64,000 bases of DNA from the NCBI RefSeq assembly GCF_947179165.1, contig NC_077240.1:71627501-71691500 (forward strand), written 5' to 3'. Below, one piece after another: positions 51,678 through 61,986 of this stretch. Position numbers and translations under genes: made by a program. The notes beneath the pieces were generated by a model. The model did not search any database. It was given only the letters and a program-made list of their open reading frames with translations, and was not told the origin of the DNA. Each line of letters starts with the position of its first letter. Within the stretch, counting starts at the first letter, position 1. Origin of the DNA: Solanum dulcamara (taxonomy: Eukaryota; Streptophyta; Magnoliopsida; Solanales; Solanaceae).

Positions 51678-54600
51678 TGTAACACCCAGTACTATTCTAG
51701 CCAAGACCAAATCTAAGAACCAAGTGAAAACTCAAGAAAAATTGAGGAAGTGAACTGGAAGTGGGGTCTACAACCTGCTCTATGGCCCATAGTGTGATCT
51801 ACGATCCATAGAAAGGGTTCATGGAATCCCTCCACACTTTGCCATTTTCATAAGGGTTATAACACTCCTACGAGTCAAGTCTATGACCTATAGGAAGGAT
51901 CGTAGGTGAAGTTCAGAAATCTAGGAAACTTGGTATGCAGAACGACTTGCAAGGACAAGCCGTCAATCATTCTACGACTTGTAAGAGGTGGTAGTAGGAA
52001 CCCTTGACACTTAGCCAAAATCTAGGGGTCAAGAACTATTCCTACGACCCAAGCGATGACCCGTAGGATGTTGTATGGGCCGTAAAAAATGGCCCATAGG
52101 CTCCACCTTCAGAAGGGCCTTCAAAACCCTTCCTACGAGTGAGAAGGATGACTCGTCTAAGGGTCTACGACCTTTAGGAACATGGTCATAGACCCATGAA
52201 AGGAATATCCAGTTAAGTCCAATTTTGGACCATGGCTTCTATGACCGGCCTTCTACAGTCCGTAGGAGTGCCCGTAGATGGCCCCTAGTCAATTTTAATG
52301 GGATTAGTTTAGTCTTTTCCTACCTTTTCCAAACTAAACCCAACCCATTTTATGACTAAAATTAGTCTCTTATCAGTAGCTAAAGGATTTTTATCTCATT
52401 AACACTTAGAAATTTTGAGAGAAAGGATTAGAGAGAAGAAGAAGAAGAGCTAGAGTTCAAGCTTTTCAAGCGAAGTTGTTATACCCCAATTTTTTTTATG
52501 CTAAGACCTAAGCCATCCTTCTTGTGCGTATAGTCCCCGAGCCTGATGAATTCTAATTTTATATATGTTTTAGGATCAATTCCTAAGTATTCGGGGTGTA
52601 TTAGAGGTGAAATAGGGTCATAAGGAACCTCTAGTACTAAGTCGAGTTCAAAGATTCTTTACCAATTGAGTTTTCGTATAAGATCATATGAGGGTCAACT
52701 TCAAATGATCATATCTCTTAGAGTATTAAGAGTTATGTTTTTCATGACTAATAAATTAAATATCTACTTGTCCTCTTTCCAACACCACCAACTTTGCCTC
52801 ATTTGGAATTTGTAGTAGAAAGTTATGGTCATTTTACCAAAGGGTGTCTGTACAGGACAATTAGGTGAGCTAACTAGACATTTTGGCGACTCGCCAAATG
52901 GTTATGCCAGGCTCAACTTAGCTCACCGAATGGACCCGAAATCCTCCAGAAACTATTATTTTAGGCGAGTTAAAGCCCCATTTTGGCTACTCGCCAGATG
53001 ATTCGGCGAGGAGACCTCCAGCTCGCCGATATGGCCGACGAGACTCATTAAAAGGTTATTTTTTTAATTTTATGATTTTCTTATGTTTCTAAAAGGGTAT
53101 TCTTGACCTTTTACCCTTAATTAACTTCCCTAAGTCTACCTTATAGTCTTTTAACCTCCCTATTCATTCCAAACCCTTCGACAAATCAAAATTTACACGT
53201 TCTAAATTATTTTAAGAGGGGAAAAAGCTAGAGTTCCAAGAGCATTCATCGAATTCTTCAAAGTCCTTCAAGAATATAATTCTTATACGTATGTAAGGCT
53301 AACACAATGTTGGACTGAGTTTGTTCACGTGCCCCTTCATCATTGTTGATTCGAGTTGAATTGAGTTGGAGTTTTCAAGTTCCTTGAATTGAATTCTTGA
53401 GTTATCTATGGTCCTTTTGAGTTCCTTGTACCTATTTAAATACATATTGATGTTGTTCATAGGTTGAATATTTGATTTAGATGCATGTTCATATCTCCAT
53501 TCACATTAATCCTAATTGAAGATTATATTTGATTTTGATCCTTGATTTTACAAGAATTTGATTTTCACATGAGTTGAGTCTAAGGAGTCTATGAAAGTTT
53601 TTATTATTTTGAACATGAATATTTTGAGCATAAATGATGGTTTTGAGCAGAGTTTTAATAAGTTGTGATTGATTTTAAAAATATTTCGCAAAGAACTTGA
53701 TGATTTGAGCATGATCTGAGCTCAAATTGAATTGAAAAGAGTCTTTAAGATTATAACTGTGTTGTGATCCTGATTTCTGTATGAATTATTTTGAGTCGAG
53801 ATTGCATGTTTTTAAAGAGATTTAAAATTTTTGAGTATTTAATTTAAATGAGTGGATTTGATTGAATTGATTTGAAAGAGCATCATGATTAAGGATTTAG
53901 TCTAGAGCCTTGAACTGTGAATGCATGATTGTGATTGGAATGTGAGCATAATGATAGTATTGATAGTGTTAACGAATTGATAGTCTTGAATGTTGTCATA
54001 AATGATTGTTTAAAACCCCTCATAAATAAATGATTTGAGTGCGATTGGAAAATTGATTGGTTGAAAGGATTGATTGATAGAACGAATGAGTGGAAAAAGG
54101 GTCCAATGAAACCAGATGAGATGGTTTGAATATCTTACATCATAGATATGAGCATATTAAGTCTTGAAAGGAGTATTGAGCACCGATTTGGATAAGAGTG
54201 TAGTTCATACTAGAACCCAATGAACTACGTAGCCAATGTAGGATGGAGGGTTAAACCTCTTAAGTCCCAAAATGATGGACTTTGATAGATTATGGATCCA
54301 ATGATAGTGATTCATCCCTTACCCTGACAAAGTATTGGATGGGGGTGGCAACGATATCGCTTCATTGTGCATCACTGGCTCATAAGTGATGATTGTCGGT
54401 TAGAGAAACTCCCAAATTTAGTGGATTGTGCATGATGTGATTGGTTCGATTGAGATTGTAGATGATTGATCGATTTGAAAGGCATTGCTAAATTCTAATT
54501 TGCACATCTATCATCTATCGAGTTGAGTCCTCTGAATCGACATGAGTATTTTCAAAGTTGATCTAGATTGGTCTTGATAGTACTCTAATGATTGGATTGG

Positions 54601-57600
54601 ATTAGATTGGATTGTATATGGTTGGTCTCTGTCTAAACTTTACTCTTGCTTTAAACTTATGATATCCTGATTGAGTTCCTTACACGTGATTAAGTTGCTT
54701 GATCAAACGTTATTCTACCTTATGCACGTTTCATTCTGCCATATTACATACTCATACATTCCACGTACTGTCTTCCATTTGGACATACATTAGGGTCATA
54801 AGGAACCTCTAGTACTAAGTCGAGTTCAAAGATTCTTTACCGATTAAGTTTTCGTATAAAATCATATGAGGGTCAACTTCAAATGACCATATCTCTTAGA
54901 ATATTAAGAGTTATGTGTTCCATTAGAATCAAATTAAATATCTACTTGTCCTCTTTCCAACGACACCAAATTTTCCTCATTTAGAGTTTGTAGTAGAAAG
55001 TTATGGTCATTTTACCGAAGGGTGTACGAATAGGATAATTAGGCAAGCTGACTAGCTATTTTGGCAACTCGCCGAATGTTTATGCGAGACCTGACTTAGC
55101 TCGCCGAATGGACTCGAAATCCTCCAGAAACAATTATTTTAGGAAATCTAAAGCCCCCTTTTGGCTACTCGCCGATATGGCCGATGAGACTCATTAAAAG
55201 GTCTTTTTTTAAAAATTTTAATGATTTTCTTACGTCCCCAGAAGGGTATTCTTGACCTTTTACCCACAATTAACTTCCCACCTTATAGTCTTATAACCTC
55301 CCTATTCATTCCAAACCCTTAGACAAATAAAAATTCACACGTTCTAAGTTATTTCAAGTGGGAAAAAGGCTAGGGTTCCAAGAGCATTCGTCGAGTTCAT
55401 CAAAGTCCTTCAAGAATTTAATTCTTCTAGGTATGTAAGGCTAACACAACGTTGTACTGAGTTCATCCACGTGCCCCTTTATCTTTATTGATTCGAGTTG
55501 AATTGAGTTGGAATTTTTGAGTTCCTTGAAATGAATTCTTGAATTATCTATGGTCTGTTTAAGTTCCTTGTACCTATTTAAATATGTATTGATGTTGTTC
55601 ATGGGTTGAATATTTGATTTAGATGCATGTTCATGTCCTAATTCACATGGACTCTAATTGAGGATTATATTTGATTTTGACCCTTGATTTTATAAGAGTT
55701 TGAGTTTTCACATGAGTTGAGTTTGAGGAGTCTCTAAAAGTTTGCACTATTTTGAACATGAATATTTCGAGCATAAATGCTGGTTTTGAGATAGAGTTTT
55801 AACAAGTTGTGATTGATTTTGAAAAGAATAATATGAAAGTACTTGATGATTTGAGCATGAGCCAAGCCCGAGTTGAATTGGAAAAAGTCTTTAAGATTAT
55901 AACTATGTTGTGATCCTGATTTTTCTATGCATTATTTTGAATTGAGATTGCATATTCTTAAAGTATTAGACTGGTGTGGCAACCATACTGCTTCATTGTG
56001 CATTACTGGCTCATAAGTGATGGTTGTCGGTTAGACAAACTCCCAAATTTAGTGGATTGTGCATGATGTGATTGGTTCGATTAAAATTGTAGGTGATTGA
56101 GTCGATTTGAAAGGCATTGCTAAATTATAATTTGCATATCTATCGAGTTGAGTCCTCTGAGTCGACATGAGTATATTCAGAGTTGATCTAGATTGGTCTT
56201 GATAGTAATATAATGATTGGATTGTATTGTATATAGTTGGTCTCTGTCTTAACCTTACTCTTGCTTTAGACTTATGATATCCTGATTGAGTTACTTGAGT
56301 TGAAGTTATTCTACCTCATGCACATTTCATTCTGCCGTATTACATACTTATACATTCTACATACTAACGTTCATTTGGACCTGCATCATTTCATGATGTA
56401 GAGACAGGTTTAAGAGATCATCAACAGGCGCACCATTGAAGATCTGTTCACACTCAGCTTATTGGTGAGTCCTCCCCTACATTCGAAGAATACCACTTAT
56501 GTTTTTCCTGCGTTGAGTTTAGTTTTTTCATTCTGATTTTAGGTAGCCATGAACCTATCATTGGTACAAATTGGATAATAGTGATAGAGGCTTCATAGAA
56601 TACATACTGATGGGTTGATTGAGTATTTTATTTTCTTGAATTGTACTTGTCAAACTATTTTAATAACATAGATTGGAGTTTGATTTATTGGCCCATGGCC
56701 TTTTTTTCTTGAGTTAGATTGTTGATTGGAATTGCCACCTAATTATCTCTTTATTTTAAGTCTTCCGCTAATTGAGTAAATGAACGGATGTGTGATCAAG
56801 CCAAGTAGTTCGCTTGGGAGCCAGTAATGGTTTCTGAGTGTCGGCCACGTCTAGGATACTCTCCCGGGGTGTGACAGAAGTCTTCAATTTTTAGCTAGAT
56901 AATCCTCATTCCAGGTATGTAAGGCTATCACAATGTTGTACTAAGTTCGTCCTTGTGCCCTACATGTTCATAAAGTCAATTAAGTTATGAGTTAGAGTTT
57001 CTAATTCCATAAAAGTGAATTCTTAATGTATTTATTTACTTCTTTATTGAGTTCCAGTATGAATATTATATTATACTTGATGAGTTGATGTTTGAGGTTA
57101 TGGATTCGTAGTTGCATTCACATGAACCCAAATTGAGGTTTGCATTAAATATCTTATGCACTATTGTTGTTAAAAGATGGACTATTATAATTGAATAAAT
57201 GAGCATGATGTTGAGCTATGAAGGAGTTTATCAATGTCTATTTTCTCACATGAGTTTTTACATATCCTAAATGTCATATTTAAATAGGTACAAGGAACTT
57301 AAATTGATGTAAATTGATGTAAAAAGTCCAATGAGACTTAGATGAGATGTAAATTGAGTTTTTTGCTCACTTGATGTATATGAGCTTAATAATGTTTTGG
57401 AAGTAATATTGAGCACCGACTTGGAAAAGAGTATAACTAACTTAATCCCCATAAACTACGTAGCCAACGTAGGATAGGATCGTTCCGTTCTTTCGGTTGA
57501 CTCCTTATTGTCCTAAAAGAGGACTTTTTATATGGATCCAAAGTTGATGTGACATCCTTTACCCTAGCAAAGTATTGGATGGATGTGGAAACAATATCGC

Positions 57601-58332
57601 TTCATTGTATCATTACTAGCTCATAATTGATGGTTGTCACTTGGAGAAATTCCCCTAATGAATAAAAGTACTATATTTTATTTTACTGAGTTGCGTCTAT
57701 CATTGCATGCCTTTAAACATTGTTTTACTACATTGCATTTTCTATTGAGTTGAGTCATTTTTAGAGATGAGTTCCTTAAATTAAGTATCTTGGTGTAAGT
57801 TTTCTTTTTCCATTTTACATGCTTGTACATTCCATGTACTGACGTTGTTCAACCTGCATCATTTCATGATGCAGATACATGTGTGTTAGAGATCATCAGC
57901 AGGCGCACCATTGAATATCTATCTATCCGAGCTTTTGGTGAGATCTCTTTGCATTCAGAGGAGCTCCTTCACATTTCAATTTCATTCATTTTGTTACTTC
58001 TTTGAGGTAGCAGTGGGCTTGTCTCAGCATCTTTTTGATTGTCAGTAGAGGCTTCATAGACTGAGTAGAGTAAAGTCATGTTGAGTCATTTGGAGTCTGT
58101 TTAAAAACTATGATTTTTGTTATTGAAGTTATAATAGTTGTCCTATATTTTTATATGGGTACTTGAAGCTATTAATTAAGATTGATGAGACCATTTTAAA
58201 TTCCCACTTGATGTTACTCTTTAATCAAGTTAAGTCTTTCGGTGAGTGAATTAGCCAGGCTAAGTGGTTCTCTTGGGACCAGCAATGGTTATCGAGTGTC
58301 GGTCACATCCAGGGTATAGGCTCGGGGCATGA
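51678..58332 (+). repeat. 5' LTR of the gypsy element (interrupted by a solo LTR)
   Basis: Two parts, 51678-52476 and 56882-58332, about 2.25 kb in total. They align collinearly with the 3' LTR from 61987: for example TTTTGAGAGAAAGGATT (about 52410 and 62741), TCCAGGTATGTAAGGCTA (about 56912 and 62833) and AAACTACGTAGCCA (57453 and 63427). The last bases are GGGGCATGAA where GGGTGTGACA is expected, so the CA terminus is mutated. Repeated CGACCCGTAGG-type motifs occur at 51770-52290. Confidence 0.87.
52477..56876 (+). mobile_element. Solo LTR with internal tandem duplication, TSD GAAGT
   Basis: Begins TGTTATACCCC and ends GGGGTGTGACA, with perfect GAAGT direct repeats at 52472-52476 and 56877-56881. 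At 4.4 kb it is unusually long because most of the LTR is present twice: AGGGTCATAAGGAACCTCTA at about 52614 recurs at 54791, and both copies continue through TCGCCGAATGG motifs, AGGTATGTAAGGCTAACAC (53289 and 55432) and CAAATTTAGTGGATTGTGCA (54413 and 56043). The second copy lacks the LTR start and about 0.5 kb equivalent to 53830-54340. No coding domains are present. Confidence 0.87.
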
Positions 58333-58338
58333 AAAACT

Positions 58339-58350
58339 TGGTATCAGAGC
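58339..58350 (+). promoter_or_regulatory. Primer binding site (initiator tRNA-Met type)
   Basis: TGGTATCAGAGC directly follows the 5' LTR. It is the standard plant retrotransposon site complementary to the 3' end of initiator methionyl-tRNA, where minus-strand synthesis starts. Confidence 0.92.
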
Positions 58351-58559
58351 ACAGAGTTCAAGTGTCTAGAGTGTCTATGAAGCCGAGTCTAGTAGAGTCC
58401 TTATTGGTGTGAAGTGCGCTACATCTATAACTGTGAGGTTACAGGACTTTAAAAACTGTTCCACTTCTTTCATGTTCCACCCCATGCTATAGAGTTTGAA
58501 TCTATGAAATCTCCTTTTAATTCATGCTTTTCACAATTTTAGGTCATTCCTTCTAAGAT

Positions 58560-59700
58560 AACTTTGAGTTAGAGGAACGTCACTGAGGACAAGATCCTGC
58601 ACCCATCCGGAATACAGACCCAAAACTGAGCTCAAGCTACTAAGAATGAGAATAAGATTAGGAATAGGACTCTGGGAGTTCCACAAACTACTCAGCCCAT
58701 GATGACTTCTGACGGCGAGTTTAGGGGAGCTATCTCTATGCTCACCCAGTTGATGGCTATACAGACTAGTTGTCAGAATACCCCAGCCCCGAGCTACAGT
58801 TCTCAGGATCCATCTGCTGCAAACAGGATAAGTGATTTTCTAAGAATGAATCCACCAATCTTCACTAGTTCTAAGGTCGAGGAAGAGCCTTAAAATTTCA
58901 TTGATGACATGTGAAAGATCTTGAAAGATATGGATTCCATAGAGATAGAAGGAGTTGAACTTGTCTCCTATCAGTTGAAAGATGTTGCCAATGTCTGGTA
59001 CAATCAGTGAGAAGAAAGTAAAGGTATGGATGCCGAGCCTGCAGTGTAGGATAAGTTTGATAGTTCATTCTTATATCACTTCTTCTCGCAAGATCTAAGG
59101 GAGGCAAGGTAGAAGAGTTCATAAACTTGAAGTACGAAGGGATAAATATCAAAGAGTATATCCTCAAATTTATTCAGATGTCGAGGTATGCTCTCGAAAC
59201 AGTTCCCGATATGAGAGCCAAAATGAGAAAGTTTATTTTAGGTTTGGGCAGACATGTGAAGAAGGAGTGCCATGCAACATTATTGATCTCAGATATGGAC
59301 ACCTCCATACTTATGATGTATGCCCAACAAGTTGAGGGCAATAATTAAAAGGATCGAGAGGAACACCAGAGTAAGAAGGCTAAATCTGCAGGCCATAAAT
59401 CAAACCAACAGAAGGAAAGAATGGAAATCGCTCTTTATTTCAGAATAAGTCTTCTAATTATGCACCCTCTGTAAGTGCACCTACACTCAACATAAGAAAT
59501 GATCAAAGGTCAAAAAATTTCATAGCACAAGGTTCTCAGTCTTAAGAAAGTGTGGCCCAAGGTCCTATATGGGCACTGCCTTGTGGTAAATATGGTAAGC
59601 TCCACCTGAGACAGTGTCAGGTTGGCATAAATAGATGTTACAAGTGTGGCCAAGCAAATCACTTCCACAGAGAATATCTGACGGGTAGATAGAGTGATGG
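58560..59700 (+). pseudogene. Gypsy gag (capsid and zinc knuckle), degenerate
   Basis: Capsid-region text: MMTSDGEFRGAISMLTQLM (58699), ISDFLRMNPPIFTSSKVEE, FIDDMxKILKDMDSIEIEG, VELVSYQLKDVANVWYNQ and, at 59127-59348, MKYEGINIKEYILKFIQMS and KFILGLGRHVKKECHA. Near 59580-59680 are two knuckle-like stretches: CGKYGKLHLRQC and CYKCGQANHFHREY, the last Cys of the CCHC being replaced by Tyr. More than six stops or frameshifts break it. It directly follows the PBS leader. Confidence 0.85.
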
Positions 59701-59879
59701 GCGCGACAGAGCCCAATCTTCTTCGGCAGCACCGCCAAATAGAGGTAATCAGCGGGGTGCTACTTCAAGAACATGCGGAGGTCAAAACCATTTGTATTCT
59801 ATGGCTAATCGCCATGATCAGGAGAACTCGCCAGATGTTATCACTAGTATGCTTCAAGGTTTTTCCCATGGTGTTTGTG

Positions 59880-60170
59880 CTTTACTTGATCTAGTGCTAT
59901 CTTGTCTTTTGTGACTCCTTATATAGCCTTTAAGTTCAAAATTCTTCCTGAACGACTCTTAGAACCATCATTCTTTTCACCCCTGATGTGAGTCCATTCA
60001 AGCTAAGAGAGTTTATCGTGATTGTATAGTCTCTGTCTATCATAAAGACACTTTTGCAGACTTAGTTGAGCTAGATATGGTTGACTCTAATGCCATTCTT
60101 GGCATGGACTGGCTTTTTTATACCTATTATACCCAATTGATTGTAGAATCCGAGTTGTCAAGTTCCACCT
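59880..60170 (+). pseudogene. Gypsy protease region, degenerate
   Basis: Aspartic protease region of the polyprotein. The recognisable part is the C-terminal half: KDTFADLVELDMVDSNAIL, then GMDWLF (60045-60115), matching DLVELDMxDFDVILGMDWL of Tekay-like elements. The catalytic DTG region near 59890 is only hinted at by a frame reading ALLDLV (normally DTGAS precedes a similar hydrophobic run). Not functional. Confidence 0.7.
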
Positions 60171-61240
60171 TCTGAATGAGCTAGTCTTAGAGTGGAAAGG
60201 TAGTCTAGCTTTGCCTAAGGGTCGATCTATTTCTTACCTTAAGGCCAAAAAGTTAGTGTCCAAGAGGTGTATCTGCCACATTATCCGAGTTGGAGATGAT
60301 AGTGTGGATACACCATCCCTTCAGTTAGTTCCTATAGTGTATGAGTTTCTTGAAGTCTTTTTCGAGGATTTTCCTGGAGTCCCTCCTAATAGGGAGATAG
60401 ACTTCGGAATAGATATTCTTCCTAATACTTAGCCAATCTCCATCCGCCATATAGAATGTCTCTCGCTGAATTAAAAAAGTTGAAAGATCTACTATATAAA
60501 GTGTTTATTAGGCCTAGTATCTCACCTTGTGGCGTTCCTGTCCTATTCGTGCGGAAGAAAGATGGTTCCTTAAGAATGTGAATTGACTACCGTCAGCTGA
60601 ACAAGGTTATCATAAAGAATAAGTATCCTCTTTCGAGAATCGATGACCTTTTTGACCAAATTTAGGGCGCCATTTGTTTATCTAAGATAGACCTCAGATC
60701 AGACTATTATCAGTTGAAGGTAAGAGAATGTGACATCCTGAAAGAAAGCCTTCAGAACAAGGTATGGTCACTATGAGTTCTTAGTCATGTTTTTTTAATT
60801 TGATTAACGCTCCTGCAACATTTATGAACCTCATGAATAAAGTGTTCAAGAAGTACTTAGATATGTTTGTTATTGCATTTATTGATGAAATCTTGATCTA
60901 TTCAAGGAATGAGGAGGAGCATGCCAACCATCTCAGAATTGTTCTCCAAACACTCAAGAAAAAGGAGTTGTATGCTAGATTTTTGAAGTGTGAGTTTTGT
61001 CTTGCATCTGTGGCCTTCTTAGGCCATATTATTTCTGGTGATGGTATTTGAGTTGACTCGTGGAAGAATGAAGCCGTAAAGAACTAGCTCAAATCCACAT
61101 CTCTGACTGACATAAGAAGTTTTTAGGTTTGGCTAGTTACTATAGGAGATTTGTTCATGGATTCTCATCCATGTCGTCTCTATGGACCAAGTTGACTAAG
61201 AAGAAGACTAAGTTTTAATAATCTGATGCTTTCGAGAAGA
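60170..61240 (+). pseudogene. Gypsy reverse transcriptase, degenerate
   Basis: Blocks in order: VPIVYEFLEVFFEDFPGVP (60335), [26 protein letters not shown] text (60545), DYRQLNKVIIKNKYPLSRI (60588), KIDLRSDYYQLKV (60690) with the first catalytic Asp, [19 protein letters not shown] (60800), [38 protein letters not shown] and YYRRFVHGFSSMSS (61140). The active site reads FIDE where FIDD is expected, losing the second metal-binding Asp. Several stops and frameshifts occur. Confidence 0.88.
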
Positions 61241-61859
61241 GTTTCCAAAAGTTGCAGATGAAGTTGACTATTACTCCAATTTTGTCCCTACTCGAGGGAA
61301 CAAATAGGTTCGTGATTTATTGTTATGCGTCTTGATTTTGGGTTGTGTTTTAATGAAGAAAACCAAGGTTATAACTTATTCTTCTAGACAGCTTAACATT
61401 CACGAGAGGAATTATCCAACTCATGATCTAGAGTTGGCAACGATAGTATTTGCACTCAAGATTTGGCATCATTATGTTTATGGCGTGCATATGGATGTGT
61501 TCACTAATTACAAGACTCTGCAATATGTGTTTAGTAAGAAAGAGTTGAACCTGAGGCAGAAAAGGTGGCTTAAGTTGTTCAAGGATTATGACATAAGTAT
61601 TATCTACCATTTAGGTAAAGCTAATGCTATTACCGATGCTCTTAGCAGATTTTCCATGGGAAGTACATCTTATGTTGAGGAAGAGAAGAAAGAGCTAGCT
61701 AAAGAAGTGCATATGCTTACACGATTGGGAGTTTGTCTTGTGGATTCCGTTGAGGGAGATGCTATCATTCAGAATAGAGTTGAATCCTCACTAGTTTTTA
61801 GGGTGAATGAAAAGCAAGATAAATATCCTTTTCTCCTTCAATTGAAAGATGATGTTTGA
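61241..61859 (+). pseudogene. Gypsy RNase H, degenerate; integrase deleted after it
   Basis: A 179-codon stretch 61320-61859 retains [57 protein letters not shown] (TDHK changed to TNYK), [19 protein letters not shown] and the linker [18 protein letters not shown]. It stops at TGA 61857-61859. Only about 125 non-coding bases then separate it from the 3' LTR, ending TTCAAGGATGAATGTTCTGA. The whole integrase and chromodomain, about 1.5 kb in relatives, are missing. Confidence 0.88.
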
Positions 61860-61971
61860 AAACAGAAAGTGATTGCTTTCGGCAAAGGGAGAGATGGAGT
61901 GTTGAGTTCTTGCATTGTATTTGTGCCTTGAATATATTCTTAACTTGATCATCATTCAAGGATGAATGTTC

Positions 61972-61986
61972 TGAATGGGGAGCTAT
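61972..61986 (+). promoter_or_regulatory. Polypurine tract before the 3' LTR
   Basis: TGAATGGGGAGCTAT immediately precedes the TG of the 3' LTR at 61987. Plus-strand priming site by position; slightly degenerate. Confidence 0.7.
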
